Positions 35,862-45,566 of a stretch of 64,000 bases of DNA are shown piece by piece. Source of the stretch: Streptomyces carminius (GTDB taxonomy: Bacteria; Actinomycetota; Actinomycetes; Streptomycetales; Streptomycetaceae). Under the pieces are notes generated by a model. That model was not told where the DNA came from. It made no database searches and worked only from the letters and a program-made list of their open reading frames with translations. The position numbers and the translations under genes were made by a program. Where the stretch lies: positions 72,601-136,600 of the forward strand of contig NZ_PGGW01000057.1 in NCBI RefSeq assembly GCF_002794255.1, read 5' to 3'. Position 1 is the first letter of the stretch. Every line of letters begins with the position of its first letter.

Positions 35862-37040
35862 TCAGCCGAGCGCCCGCGTCAGGTCCGCCAGCAGATCGTC
35901 CACCGCCTCGATGCCCACCGACAGCCGCACCAGGTCGCCGGGCACCTCCAGCGCCGAACCCGCCGCCGAGGCGTGCGTCATCCGGCCCGGGTGCTCGATC
36001 AGGGACTCCACCCCGCCCAACGACTCGCCCAGCGTGAACAGCTCCGCCCGGTCGCACACCGCCACGGCGGCCTCCTCGCCCCCGGCGACCCGGAAGGACA
36101 CCATCCCGCCGAAGCCGCGCATCTGCTTGGCGGCCACCTCGTGCCCCGGGTGCGACTCCAGGCCCGGGTAGTACACCCGGGCGACCTTGGGGTGGGCCTC
36201 CAGCATCCCGGCGATCCGGGCGGCGTTGGCGCAGTGCCGGTCCATCCGCACCGCCAGGGTCTTGACGCCGCGCATCACCAGCCAGGAGTCGAACGGCCCG
36301 GCGATGGCGCCCATCGCGTTCTGGTGGAAGGCCAGTTCCTCGCCCAACGACTCGTCGGCGGTGACCAGCGCGCCGCCGACCACGTCGGAGTGGCCGCCCA
36401 TGTACTTGGTCGTGGAGTGCACCACCACGTCCGCGCCGAGCGCGAGCGGCTGCTGGAGGTAAGGGCTGGCGAAGGTGTTGTCCACCACCAGCCGGGCGCC
36501 CCCCTCCCGGGCCACGCCGGCCAGCGCCGCGATGTCGGCGATGCCCAGCAGCGGGTTGCTGGGGGTCTCCACCCACACCGCCTTCGTGCGCGGGCGCAGG
36601 GCGGCGCGTACGGCCGCCGGGTCGGCGGAGTCGGCGACGTCCCACTCCACGCCCCAGCGTTCGGCCACCTTCGCGAACAGCCGGAAGGTGCCGCCGTAGG
36701 CGTCGCCCGGGATCACCACGTGGTCGCCCGGCACCAGCAGGGTGCGCAGCAGGCAGTCCTCGGCCGCCAGACCGGAGGCGAAGGCCAGCCCGCGGCGGCC
36801 GCCCTCCAGCGCGGCGAGGTTCTCCTCCAGGGCGGTGCGCGTCGGGTTGGCGCTGCGGCTGTACTCGTAGCCGCCGCGCAGGCCCCCCACCCCGTCCTGC
36901 TTGAACGTCGAGGACTGGTGGATCGGCGGCACCACCGCCCCCGTCGCGGCGTCGGGCTCCTGCCCGGCGTGGATGGCGAGGGTCTCGAAGTGCCGTGCCT
37001 GGTGCGGGGCCGCGTTCGGGTCTGCGTGCTGGTCACTCAT
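35862..37040 (-). CDS. metB: Cystathionine gamma-synthase/lyase
   Basis: A 392-residue Cys/Met-metabolism PLP enzyme. The PLP lysine is K212 in HSTTKYMGGHSDV. YEYSRSANPTRTALEENLA is the substrate and cofactor entry, and GVESLIEHPGRMTHA the family-specific C-terminal segment. It acts in trans-sulfuration between homoserine esters or cystathionine and cysteine. Synthase and gamma-lyase are hard to separate by sequence in actinobacteria. ATG 37040 starts at conserved residues; an open frame to 37205 is not supported. Confidence 0.9.
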   Translation of the reverse strand: MSDQHADPNAAPHQARHFETLAIHAGQEPDAATGAVVPPIHQSSTFKQDGVGGLRGGYEYSRSANPTRTALEENLAALEGGRRGLAFASGLAAEDCLLRTLLVPGDHVVIPGDAYGGTFRLFAKVAERWGVEWDVADSADPAAVRAALRPRTKAVWVETPSNPLLGIADIAALAGVAREGGARLVVDNTFASPYLQQPLALGADVVVHSTTKYMGGHSDVVGGALVTADESLGEELAFHQNAMGAIAGPFDSWLVMRGVKTLAVRMDRHCANAARIAGMLEAHPKVARVYYPGLESHPGHEVAAKQMRGFGGMVSFRVAGGEEAAVAVCDRAELFTLGESLGGVESLIEHPGRMTHASAAGSALEVPGDLVRLSVGIEAVDDLLADLTRALG

Positions 37041-37089
37041 GGTCCCCGAGCGTAGTCGGCGGGCCGTGCGGTGGCCGTACGGTAGAGGC

Positions 37090-38289
37090 ATGGAAGCGCT
37101 GCTGTTCTTCGTCGCCATCGCCGCCGTCGTCGGGCTGCTGGTGGTTCCCGCGATCCGCCGCCGCCGGGCGCTGGAGGGCTCCGCCGCACTCCCGGCCCGG
37201 CTCACCGACCCGGACCACTACGGCTTCGTACCGCCCGAGCGGCTCGACGTACGGCTGCCCGGCCCCGACCGGGAGCTGACCGACGCGCTGGAGGAGACCC
37301 AGCGCACCCAGGACTGGCAGCCCGTCGCCCGGCTGCTCGCGCTGACCGGCGACGACTGGGAGCTGCGCTGGCAGCGCGTCCAGTCGCTGGCGGGCGCGGC
37401 GGCCATGGAACTGGCCCGCTCCCGTACCGCCCCGGCCGACGGCCCCGCAGCCTCCTCCCCCTCTCCCTCCCCCGCTTCCTCCGATCCCCTCTCCCTCTCC
37501 AAGGACCCGGACGCCGCCCCCGTCCCCCAGGACGCGCGCTGGCTGCGCCAGTGGCGCTCCTCGTCCCCGCGCGACGCCGGCTGCGCCCAGGTGTACGCGC
37601 AGTTCCTCGTCTGGCAGGCGCTGGGCGGCACCGGCTCGGCGGACCGGCGGATCATCCTGGAGGAGGCCCGCGAGATCGCCCGCGAGGCGGCCCGCATCGC
37701 CCCGGCCGACCCCACCCCGTACATCACCGACCTGTTCGCCGCCCGCGCCCTCGGCCTGCGCCCCGCCGACTTCGAGGCGCTGTGGGAGGAGGTCCGCCGC
37801 CGGGCCCCGCACCACATGGGCGCGCACCTGGCGGCGCTCCAGTACTGGTCCGCCAAGGGCCACGGCTCCAAGGACGACGCCTACTCCTTCGCGGAGGGCG
37901 CCGCGGGCCGGGCACCCGAGGGCAGCCTGCTCCCGGCGCTCCCCCTCTTCGCGGTCTACGACCACCTGCCCGAGGCCAACATGGTCAGCGGCCTGTACCG
38001 GAGCGCGGTGGTCGAGCAGGCCGTGGCCGGCGCCCAGTACGCCCTGCACCACGCACCCGCCGGCCACCCCGTCGCCCCGCACGTGCGCCATCTGCTGCTG
38101 TGCTTCCTGGTGCGCGCCGAGCGGTACGCGGAGGCCCTGGAACAGGTACGGGCCGTCGACGGTTATGTGGGAGCGGTGCCGTGGGTCGACGGCGGCGACC
38201 CGGCGGCCGAGTACGCGGCGTACCGCGCCCTGGCGGTCGCGGGCTACGAGACCCGGGGCGACGCGACCCGCATCCCACCGTCACACTGA
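37090..38289 (+). CDS. Uncharacterised membrane-anchored helical-repeat protein
   Basis: A 399-residue protein. An N-terminal membrane anchor (about 3-21; [19 protein letters not shown]) is followed by a Ser/Pro-rich linker (about 118-145) and a helical region with TPR-like periodicity (190-390; [19 protein letters not shown]). No catalytic motif is evident. Divergent from metB by 49 bp, so the promoters must overlap. Conserved in streptomycetes next to msrA as far as I recall. Confidence 0.75.
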   Translation: MEALLFFVAIAAVVGLLVVPAIRRRRALEGSAALPARLTDPDHYGFVPPERLDVRLPGPDRELTDALEETQRTQDWQPVARLLALTGDDWELRWQRVQSLAGAAAMELARSRTAPADGPAASSPSPSPASSDPLSLSKDPDAAPVPQDARWLRQWRSSSPRDAGCAQVYAQFLVWQALGGTGSADRRIILEEAREIAREAARIAPADPTPYITDLFAARALGLRPADFEALWEEVRRRAPHHMGAHLAALQYWSAKGHGSKDDAYSFAEGAAGRAPEGSLLPALPLFAVYDHLPEANMVSGLYRSAVVEQAVAGAQYALHHAPAGHPVAPHVRHLLLCFLVRAERYAEALEQVRAVDGYVGAVPWVDGGDPAAEYAAYRALAVAGYETRGDATRIPPSH

Positions 38290-38342
38290 CGCACTGACGC
38301 ACCGGCGGCACGCACGAGGCGTACGAGGCGCACGGAGGAGAG

Positions 38343-39050
38343 TTGAGCATGCTGTTCGGCCACCACAAGAAGTCCCTCCCCACCCCGGAGGAGGCCCTGA
38401 CCGGCCGCCCGGAGCGCCTGTACACGGTCCCGGCGCGCCACACCGTCCTGGGCAACCCCCTGCTGGGCCCCTACCCCGAGGGACTGGAGACCGCCGACTT
38501 CGGCCTGGGCTGCTTCTGGGGCGCGGAGCGGAAGTTCTGGCAGACGCCGGGCGTGTGGACGACCCTGGCGGGCTACCAGGGCGGCCACACCGAGAACCCG
38601 ACGTACGAGGAGGTCTGCTCGGGCCTGACCGGGCACACCGAGGCGGTCCGGGTCGTCTTCGACCCGGCGAAGATCTCCTACGGGGAGCTGCTGAAGGTGT
38701 TCTGGGAGTCCCACGACCCCACCCAGGGCTTCCGCCAGGGCAACGACGTGGGCACCCAGTACCGCTCGGCGGTCTACACCCACTCCCCGGCCCAGCAGGC
38801 CGCGGCGGAGGCCTCCCGCGAGGCGTACCAGTCGGTCCTGACCGCCTCGGGCCACGGCACGATCACCACCGAGATCCTCCCCGCCGCCCCCCGCCCGTTC
38901 TACCCGGCGGAGGGCTACCACCAGCAGTACCTGGACAAGAACCCGGGCGGCTACTGCGGCATCGGCGGCACGGGCGTCAAGCTGAGTGCCCCGTCCGAGA
39001 CGAACTGGGGCCGCTCCTGCCCGACCGGCATCGCCCCCGCCGACGGCTGA
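38343..39050 (+). CDS. msrA: Peptide methionine-(S)-sulfoxide reductase
   Basis: A 235-residue MsrA that repairs methionine sulfoxide in proteins. The catalytic cysteine is C57 in [14 protein letters not shown]; a C-terminal resolving cysteine is found in [10 protein letters not shown]. The start is TTG 38343 with GGAGG at 38334-38338; the ATG two codons later is an alternative with longer spacing. Located in the same direction as the preceding gene with a 53-bp gap. Confidence 0.93.
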   Translation: MSMLFGHHKKSLPTPEEALTGRPERLYTVPARHTVLGNPLLGPYPEGLETADFGLGCFWGAERKFWQTPGVWTTLAGYQGGHTENPTYEEVCSGLTGHTEAVRVVFDPAKISYGELLKVFWESHDPTQGFRQGNDVGTQYRSAVYTHSPAQQAAAEASREAYQSVLTASGHGTITTEILPAAPRPFYPAEGYHQQYLDKNPGGYCGIGGTGVKLSAPSETNWGRSCPTGIAPADG

Positions 39051-39154
39051 CCGACACGCCTGGATCTCGTCGCGGCCCTCTCCCCTGGGTACGGTCGGGT
39101 TGATGTTCGCTGTGTGCCGTCGTCTGCCTCGACGGCGCACGGTCGGTCACGACC

Positions 39155-40093
39155 ATGGGGAGTTGGTTCGGCATGCCGTCCGACGCTGCTCGGGAGACGG
39201 AAGAGGGGTTCACCTCGGAGAGAGCCGCGCGGGTGATGGCTGCGGCGTGCCGGTCCGCCGGGCTCGACAGCGACGGCGCGCGGCTGATCCGCCTCGGGGA
39301 GAACGCCCTCTTCCGGCTGGCGGCGCATCCGGTCATCGTCCGCATCGCCCGGTCCACTGATTACCTGTCCTCGGTGCGGGTGGAGGTGGCGGTCTCGCGT
39401 TGGCTGGCAGGTGAGGGCTTCCCGGCCGCGCGCACCGTGGACGACCTCGATCAGCCGTTGGTCGTCGCCGGCCACCCGGTGACCTTCTGGCACCTGATCG
39501 AGGAGGGCGACCGGAAACCCACCTACGGGGAGCTGGGCGGCCTGCTGCGGGACCTGCACGCAATGCGGCTCCCCGCAGGTCTGGAGCTGCCTCCTTACGA
39601 GGTCTTCGGCCGGACCGACCTGCGGATCGAGAAGGCGGCCGGGATACCGGAGGACGACCGGGAGTTCCTGCGCAAGCGGGGCCGTGAGCTGCGCGACCGG
39701 CTGGCGGAACTGCGCTTCGACTCGTCCAAGGGGCCGGTCCACGGTGATGCGCACGTGCAGAACCTCATGGCGGACCGGAGCGGCCGGACGCTCCTGATCG
39801 ACTTCGAGAACTTCAGCTACGACCATCCGGAGTGGGACCTGATGGTCACCGCCACCGAGCATCACAGCCTGGGATGGCAGACGGCGGAACAGTACGCGGC
39901 GTTCGTCGGCGCCTACGGCCGGGACCTGCGGGACTGGGAGGGCTTCCCGGTCCTGCGCGGTGTCCAGGAGTTCAAGATGACGACATGGCTCATGCAGAAC
40001 ATCGCCGAGGGACCTGCGGTGGCCGAGGAGTACGCGCGGCGCATCGCGTCCCTGCGGGACGATGACGCGCCCCGGCACTGGCAGCCGGGCTGA
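39155..40093 (+). CDS. Aminoglycoside phosphotransferase (APH)-fold kinase
   Basis: A 312-residue APH/choline-kinase-fold protein. The Brenner-type catalytic motif is VHGDAHVQNLM (about 204-214) and the metal-binding motif LLIDFENFSYDHPEWDL. Such Streptomyces proteins act on antibiotics or small metabolites; the substrate is not predictable. An in-frame ATG at 39173 is an alternative start. It faces the HTH/TPR regulator convergently. Confidence 0.85.
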   Translation: MGSWFGMPSDAARETEEGFTSERAARVMAAACRSAGLDSDGARLIRLGENALFRLAAHPVIVRIARSTDYLSSVRVEVAVSRWLAGEGFPAARTVDDLDQPLVVAGHPVTFWHLIEEGDRKPTYGELGGLLRDLHAMRLPAGLELPPYEVFGRTDLRIEKAAGIPEDDREFLRKRGRELRDRLAELRFDSSKGPVHGDAHVQNLMADRSGRTLLIDFENFSYDHPEWDLMVTATEHHSLGWQTAEQYAAFVGAYGRDLRDWEGFPVLRGVQEFKMTTWLMQNIAEGPAVAEEYARRIASLRDDDAPRHWQPG

Positions 40094-40114
40094 CGGCTGC
40101 CCGCACCGGCCGCC

Positions 40115-41485
40115 CTACTCGTCGTCCAGCTCGGCCAGCGCGTCGCGTACCTGCTCGTTGAAGTGCTGGACGGCGGGGTTCCCGGCGTGCGCGGAGACCT
40201 CGCGCTGGAAGTCGGTGACGTACCGCAGGAAGCGGGCGGACTGGAGCGCGTCCCCGTTCTCGACGGCCAGCGTCGCCGTGTCAACGGCTGCTTCCAGCTC
40301 GCCGTTGAGCAACTGGCTCTGGGCCAGCACCATCCGGCAGAACCCGAGTGTGCGGGCGTATCTGGGGTCGGTGATGGCGACGGCCCATTCGGCGAAGCGC
40401 ACGGCCTCGGCGCCCTGCCCCAGGTCGCGGAAGCAGTGGCAGAACTCCCCGACCAACTCGGCCTCGTCCATGTAGGCCAGCCAGTCGGGATCGTCGCCGC
40501 TGTCGGCCCGCTCGAAGTACCTTTCGGCCTCGTTCATGGCGCGGGCCGCTCCCGTGCGGTCCAGCGCGGTGGACAGGGCACGGGCCTCGTGGGCGGCGAA
40601 CAGGGCCATGGCGCGCGGTGTGGCCCGTCCCCGGCCGCCTTCCAGCGACGCGCGGGCAAGCTGCACGGCGCGGGGCGCCTGGCCGAGGTAGTTGGCCTGG
40701 TGGCTCATGTTGGTGAGGATGCGGGCGCCCATCATCCGGTCGTCGATGACCTGGGTGAGCCGTAGCGTCGCGATCAGGTAGCGGTTGGCCAGGGTGTGAT
40801 TGCCGGTGTCGTAGGCGGTCCACGCGAGAAGCTGCGCGATCTCCGTGGCGGCCTGGAAGAGGGCCTTGCCCACGCGTTCGCTGTAACTGGCGCTGAGCAG
40901 CGGGAGAACGTCCTCGCGGAAGTAGTGGCGCAATGCCTTGTGCCCGTGTCCGCCCCCGAACTTGAAGTCGAGATGCATGAACATCTCCGCGGCTGTCCGT
41001 ACGGCGGCGACATCCCGCATGCCGACACGGCGGGCGCCGGGTGCGTCGGTGGTGAGTCCGTCCGAGCGGGAGACCAGCCATGACAGTACGGCCGAGTTGA
41101 CGTCGCCCTCGGGTAACAGGTCCGCGCCGGCCTGGCCGTCCTCGGGGCGGAGCTGGGTGAGGGCGTCCAGATGGCCGAGGGCTTCGGGCAACGAGTGCGC
41201 GTAGCCGATGCCGCCGACGGGCACGGCCGGTTCCATCTGGGGGAACCCGAGATCCGACGGTGTGATCCTCCGGCTCAGCTTCTCGCTCAGCGCTTCCGCC
41301 AGGAAGGCGGCCGTCTGCGGCTGGATACCGCCGCCGTCCAGCCAGCGCTGTACGGATACGTGAGTGGTGCCCAGGTGTATGCCGCGCCGTGCGGCGATGT
41401 CCTTTACGCGCCTGGCCAGTCCCTTGTTGGACGCTCCGGCCTCGGCCATGACAGCGGCCAACCGGTGATTCGGTTCCCTGGTCAT
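40115..41485 (-). CDS. Helix-turn-helix/TPR regulator of the Streptomyces-specific type
   Basis: A 456-residue protein. The N-terminal DNA-binding domain (about 1-80; LAAVMAEAGASNKGLARRVK, then THVSVQRWLDGG) is joined to a long alpha-helical TPR-like sensor domain (about 130-440), as in Streptomyces regulators that sit beside an RsbW-like ATPase and DUF397-class small proteins. GGAGG lies before the ATG at 41485. It is divergent from the ATPase gene and probably binds the repeated TGAACCCC motifs between them. Confidence 0.85.
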   Translation of the reverse strand: MTREPNHRLAAVMAEAGASNKGLARRVKDIAARRGIHLGTTHVSVQRWLDGGGIQPQTAAFLAEALSEKLSRRITPSDLGFPQMEPAVPVGGIGYAHSLPEALGHLDALTQLRPEDGQAGADLLPEGDVNSAVLSWLVSRSDGLTTDAPGARRVGMRDVAAVRTAAEMFMHLDFKFGGGHGHKALRHYFREDVLPLLSASYSERVGKALFQAATEIAQLLAWTAYDTGNHTLANRYLIATLRLTQVIDDRMMGARILTNMSHQANYLGQAPRAVQLARASLEGGRGRATPRAMALFAAHEARALSTALDRTGAARAMNEAERYFERADSGDDPDWLAYMDEAELVGEFCHCFRDLGQGAEAVRFAEWAVAITDPRYARTLGFCRMVLAQSQLLNGELEAAVDTATLAVENGDALQSARFLRYVTDFQREVSAHAGNPAVQHFNEQVRDALAELDDE

Positions 41486-41547
41486 GCTCCCTGCCTCCCG
41501 AGAAGGCGTCAGACGCCCATCGTTACACGGGAAATGCCCCTCTGGTC

Positions 41548-41639
41548 AGGGGGTTCACCGATGAACCCCCTGCGGTGCCCGGTGGACCCCGGTGTGCACG
41601 TGAACCCCTCGGTGATCACTCCCACCTGCGTGAAACCCG
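41548..41639. promoter_or_regulatory. Repeated TGAACCCC elements, candidate operator
   Basis: AGGGGGTTCA-CCGA-TGAACCCCCT (arms 41548-41557, 41562-41571) is an exact 10+4+10 palindrome. TGAACCCCT recurs at 41601 and TGAAACCC at 41631. All lie in the 216-bp divergent region between the HTH/TPR regulator and the ATPase. Confidence 0.65.
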
Positions 41640-41701
41640 CTCTTGACTGTTCTCACACGACGGCGGGACACCGCTTCCGCCGATGGGTCGAAGGGGTAGC
41701 C

Positions 41702-42247
41702 ATGGAGACGCGCGAGGCAGTGCATGAGCCGTTCCTGCGGACTGCGGGCCGCACCCCTCTGGAGCCTGCCTCACTGGCGGCGGCCGAGCGCTTCCGCGCG
41801 ATCGTGCTCGACGCGGACTCATCGGACACCGCACACGTCGCACGCCGCACGGCTGCGGAAGTGCTCCATGACTGGGAGCTGCGGCGCCTGGTGGACGACG
41901 TGACGTTGTGCGTCTCGGAGCTGGTGGGCAACGCCGTGCACCACGCCACCCCGGACGGCTGGCAGGACGGGCTCGGCGGGGAGCGGCATGTCTCCGTCGC
42001 CTTCCGGGCCTGGCCGAAGTGGCTGTTCGTGGAGGTCTGCGATCAGGACTCCACACCGCCGATGCTGCCGACCGGGGGCCTGCTCAACCCACTGGACTGT
42101 GCCGTCTCGTCCGAGATGACGTTGCCGGACCACGGGCGCGGCCTGCTCATCGTGCAGAACCTCGCCGATGCGACCTGGTGGGCGCCCCGGGACACCGGTG
42201 GCAAGAGCGTCTTCTGCCGCTTCGACCTCAACGGCGGGGCCGGCTGA
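41702..42247 (+). CDS. RsbW-like ATP-binding (HATPase_c) regulatory protein
   Basis: A 181-residue GHKL ATPase. N-box CVSELVGNAVHHATP (about 76-90) and G-box DHGRGLLIVQNLAD are clear, plus VEVCDQDSTPP. This class comprises anti-sigma-factor-like kinases abundant in Streptomyces. It is divergent from the HTH/TPR regulator and is followed by two coupled small genes. ATG 41702 is chosen for GAAGGGG upstream; the frame remains open to 41171. Confidence 0.85.
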   Translation: METREAVHEPFLRTAGRTPLEPASLAAAERFRAIVLDADSSDTAHVARRTAAEVLHDWELRRLVDDVTLCVSELVGNAVHHATPDGWQDGLGGERHVSVAFRAWPKWLFVEVCDQDSTPPMLPTGGLLNPLDCAVSSEMTLPDHGRGLLIVQNLADATWWAPRDTGGKSVFCRFDLNGGAG

Positions 42248-42459
42248 TGACCGGCCCCTTCACAGACTCCGCAGGAGCCACAGGCAGCCGGTTCCCTATG
42301 GGTGCTCAGGGATCCGGATGGCATCCGCGGAGACCGCCCGGGGAGCGGCGAGAGTTCTCCGGCGCGGTGGGCGGCTCCCTGGCGGGGATTCCCCGTTCCT
42401 CCTCGGGGAGCCGCCCGACACGGCCCGTGGCAGTGGCAGAGAGCAGCAGGAGGACACGG

Positions 42460-42654
42460 ATGCTGGCGATGCGGGTACAGAGCGGCGACCTGGTCGAGGT
42501 GGAAGGCCAGTGGCAGGAGGTCAAAGCCGTCCGGACACAGCGGTACGCGACGGGCGGCACGTGCGTGACCTTCGTCTTCCAGACCGGCCCGGTGCTCCGG
42601 TTCCGGGCGGGCGACTCGGTGGCGATCCGGCGGGACGGGCAGGAGGTGAGCTGA
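42460..42654 (+). CDS. Small beta-rich protein downstream of the ATPase
   Basis: A 64-residue protein with hydrophilic beta-strand character (MRVQSGDLVEVEGQWQEVKA, then FRAGDSVAIRRDGQ). AGGAGG at 42448-42453, 6 nt before ATG 42460, fixes the start. The same frame is open from an ATG at 42247 overlapping the ATPase stop, but no ribosome site supports it. The stop overlaps the next ATG (TGATG). Confidence 0.7.
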   Translation: MLAMRVQSGDLVEVEGQWQEVKAVRTQRYATGGTCVTFVFQTGPVLRFRAGDSVAIRRDGQEVS

Positions 42655-42896
42655 TGGCGCTCCGATCACGGATGCGGTTCGTGCACTGGTCCCTGAGCAT
42701 CGACCCGGACAACGGCGAACCGGCCTACGCAGCAGCCTGCGTCACGTGCGATGACGCCTCGGGGCCGTCCGCCGACAAGAGAGCCCCTGAGCTGTGGTGC
42801 CTGCGCCACGCGGGCCGCACCGGTCACACGGGCTTCCGGGCCACCATCACCAGCCACTTCCGCGCCACACCGCTGGAAGGTCCCCGACCGCCCTGA
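42654..42896 (+). CDS. Small cysteine/histidine protein (DUF7848-like)
   Basis: An 80-residue protein with CVTC, then CLRHAGRTGH, suggesting a small zinc-binding fold. It resembles short Streptomyces proteins regularly found next to HTH/TPR regulators (DUF7848, from memory). AGGAGG lies 7 nt before the ATG, inside the preceding gene. Confidence 0.7.
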   Translation: MALRSRMRFVHWSLSIDPDNGEPAYAAACVTCDDASGPSADKRAPELWCLRHAGRTGHTGFRATITSHFRATPLEGPRPP

Positions 42897-42930
42897 TACC
42901 GGGGCGGGGCCACACCGCCACAAACCACAA

Positions 42931-42973
42931 CCGGGCCACCCCCTCAACCCTGGCAGGCACAGGGGTGGCCCGG
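42931..42973 (+). terminator. Hairpin terminator of the ATPase operon
   Basis: A 12-bp perfect stem (42931-42942 with 42962-42973) and a 19-nt loop, 35 bp after the last small gene. Confidence 0.6.
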
Positions 42974-43090
42974 CGGAGATCCCGGAGGACCCCGGTGCCG
43001 ATGGTACCGGGGCACTTCGGCGTGCCCTTGACCAACTCGGCCTCCAAGCAGCGGAGTTCAGACGATCACCTGGGAGAGGGGCACGGGCCG

Positions 43091-43351
43091 ATGCACGACC
43101 CGGAAGAGACAGGTTTCACGAGCGACGGACTCGACCTCGACGCAGCGCTGTGGGTCCGCGGCATCGACTACCTGTCGGGCTGGCGCGAAGCGACGGACGC
43201 CGCACGGGCCCTGGCTGATGCCCTCGAAGCTGCGGGCGTGAACGCGACGGACCTACAGCTCCGAGCAGGCACAGACCCGGACGGCTCCGGCATCATCACT
43301 CTGAAGTGCTCGCCTGATGTAGCGCGAGACGTAGCGAGGTTGGTGGAGTAG
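43091..43351 (+). CDS. Hypothetical small protein
   Basis: An 86-residue acidic protein with a helical middle (WREATDAARALADALEAAGV) and a final beta-alpha unit (GIITLKCSPDVARDVARLV). ATG 43091 has GGGAGAGGGG some 10-18 nt upstream. No family recognised. An open frame extends upstream to 42794. Confidence 0.5.
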   Translation: MHDPEETGFTSDGLDLDAALWVRGIDYLSGWREATDAARALADALEAAGVNATDLQLRAGTDPDGSGIITLKCSPDVARDVARLVE

Positions 43352-43627
43352 CGGCTCACTGGTGACCATGAGCTTGGGAATCACCGCAAGATCAACCCTC
43401 CGCCATGCCCTTGACCTGCGTAAAAGCCCTCACAGCCCACGCTGCGCGGCCCTCCGAAGTAACTGTTACTGACCGTGTCTCCCCGCCCGTTCTGGCACGC
43501 ATCTGGCACGGCAGCGATGTGTGAAGGCGCAACTTTCCCCAGTATCCCGCCTACAAAGGTCAAGTAGGAGCTACTGTGTGACCCTTCGACGTTACTCTCT
43601 GTGTCTGTCTTCTGGAGATCAGCTGCC
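43352..43627. other. Gene-free stretch with paired TGGCACG repeats, possible integration scar
   Basis: No gene is evident. TGGCACG occurs twice about 11 bp apart near 43492-43511, beside TTGACCTGCGTAAAAGC (near 43409). Short repeats of this kind often mark arm or att regions of former site-specific integrants in Streptomyces. This is inference only. Confidence 0.25.
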
Positions 43628-45334
43628 GTGCCCGTGATCAGTCCATTGCTGCCGGGGGACCCGGAGCGTGTCGCCTCGTACCGCGTCGTTGGTCGGCTTG
43701 GGGCGGGCGGTATGGGAACCGTGTACGCAGCCACGGGTCCCGGCGGGCGTCGGGTCGCCATCAAGGTCATTCACGCCCAGCACGCTGCGGATCCCGAATT
43801 CCGGGCACGTTTCCACCGCGAGGTCGAAGTACTACGCCGGGTAGGCGGCCCATGCCTGGTGCCGCTGCTGGACGCGGCCCCGGCAGCCGATGTCCCATGG
43901 TTGGCCACTGACTACGTCTCCGGCCCCACTCTGCAACAGCACCTCGCGACACGGGGGGCTCTGACCGGGATACAGCTCCACCTCTTCGCAGCCGGCACTG
44001 CCAGCGCGCTGGCCGCCATCCACGCGGCGGGTGTTGTCCACCGCGACCTCAAGCCGACGAACGTCATGCTGACGCCGCAAGGTCCCCGCGTGCTGGACTT
44101 CGGGATCGCCCACATAGCCGACGGCACAATGATCACCCGCACCGGGACGATGTCGGGAACCCCCGGATGGATCAGTCCTGAGCAGTACCGAGACGGAGCA
44201 GTGGGATCGCCTGGCGACGTATTCGTGTGGGGCGCACTCGTCGCCTACGCGGCAACCGGACGGCTTCCCTTCGGCTCTGGCGCTCCTGACGCGGTGGCCT
44301 TCCGAGTAATGCGTGAGCAACCGAACTTGGAAGGACTACCCGAGGAACTGCGCGGCGTCATCGAGCCCTGCCTGGCAAAGGAGCCGGAAGAGCGGCCAGC
44401 AGCCATCACCCTGGCCGAGAAGACGGCGGACCTGCTGAGCCAGCAGGTAACCCAGGTCCTGGACAGCGGACCTGAGCAATCCACCCTGGTACAGGACGTC
44501 ATGTCGGAGCAGTGGCGCATGCCGACAGTCGCCGACGATCCTGCTTGGACGACCACTGAGCCCCAGGACCTTCGCAGGTACATCGTCTGGCTGGCAGCGA
44601 CCGCCGCCGTGCTGGCCGCGGCAATCGGCATGTGGGCGGTGACCACGCCGGGAAAAGGCGGAGCCACAACCGACTCCTCATCCAGCCGTACGTCCAGTTC
44701 CTCCGATGGCACTCCTACCCAGAGGAACAGCTCAAGCGCGACACCGACCACAAGCCAGATGCCCACTGCGCGGGCCGTGACTACACCGTCCTCAGCGCCT
44801 TCACCGTCTCCGACTCTCAACAGGACCCAGGTCAGCACGATCACGCCCTGGGCTCTCGGTGGCTACCCCGCCGACGACATCACCGTTACCGGTGAGACCA
44901 TCGGCTCCTGCTGGAGCTCTTCCGAATCCACGATGCGTCTCGATGCCTGGAGGTGCATCGCCGAAGAAGAGATCCTCGACCCGTGCTTCGCCCCCGATGT
45001 GGGCCCCGAGCACGAAGCTCTGCTCTGCATGGGCGCCAGTCCTACCAGGATGGTTCGGCTCACCCTGACCGAGCCACTGCCCGGCAACAACTTCCACATA
45101 CCGGGTGGACCTCAAATCTCCCCCATCATCATCGTCCTCTCAGACGGAAACGCCTGTCGCGTGATGACAGGCGCTACCACTGTGGTCGCTGAAGAGCGCA
45201 TGAACTACGCCTGCGAGGAGGGCGGGCACCTGTATGGCGAGCCAGACAAGACTGGCGCCGTCTGGACTATCTCGTACCGAGCCGAAGGAGCAGGCATCAG
45301 CATCAGCACCCCGATCGCCAGCGTCTACCAGTGA
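43628..45334 (+). CDS. Transmembrane serine/threonine protein kinase
   Basis: A 568-residue PknB-type kinase. The kinase domain spans about 15-270: glycine loop GRLGAGGMGTVY, VAIKV lysine, catalytic HRDLKPTN (138-145, D140), DFGIAH, and the APE-equivalent SPEQY. A single membrane helix (about 317-337) follows, then a Ser/Thr/Pro-rich linker and an extracytoplasmic domain of about 160 residues with several cysteines and no PASTA repeats. GTG 43628 is preferred because GGAG lies 11 nt upstream; GTG 43601 is also in frame. The sensed ligand is unknown. Confidence 0.9.
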   Translation: MPVISPLLPGDPERVASYRVVGRLGAGGMGTVYAATGPGGRRVAIKVIHAQHAADPEFRARFHREVEVLRRVGGPCLVPLLDAAPAADVPWLATDYVSGPTLQQHLATRGALTGIQLHLFAAGTASALAAIHAAGVVHRDLKPTNVMLTPQGPRVLDFGIAHIADGTMITRTGTMSGTPGWISPEQYRDGAVGSPGDVFVWGALVAYAATGRLPFGSGAPDAVAFRVMREQPNLEGLPEELRGVIEPCLAKEPEERPAAITLAEKTADLLSQQVTQVLDSGPEQSTLVQDVMSEQWRMPTVADDPAWTTTEPQDLRRYIVWLAATAAVLAAAIGMWAVTTPGKGGATTDSSSSRTSSSSDGTPTQRNSSSATPTTSQMPTARAVTTPSSAPSPSPTLNRTQVSTITPWALGGYPADDITVTGETIGSCWSSSESTMRLDAWRCIAEEEILDPCFAPDVGPEHEALLCMGASPTRMVRLTLTEPLPGNNFHIPGGPQISPIIIVLSDGNACRVMTGATTVVAEERMNYACEEGGHLYGEPDKTGAVWTISYRAEGAGISISTPIASVYQ

Positions 45335-45566
45335 GCCTGCCAGGAGCTTGCCGGGCTACGACCGTTGGGCCTACATGCTTTCCAAGCCTGTTGGGGACCT
45401 GCTGGCAGTCGTTCACTGCCGTTCACCTGCGTTCATGGGCGGCTTGTTACATGGCTGGGATCGGCTCCGGGTCTTACCCGAACGTCGGTGGACCGGACTG
45501 AATGAGACGGAAACTGAGACGACCAGTCCGGCGGCCGCTGTCAGTTGCCTCGCCTAGTCTCCGGCC

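Noticed and set aside
42247-42654. Longer version of the small gene starting at the ATPase stop
   Set aside because: No ribosome site and no protein-like sequence before codon 72; the ATG at 42460 has an excellent AGGAGG.
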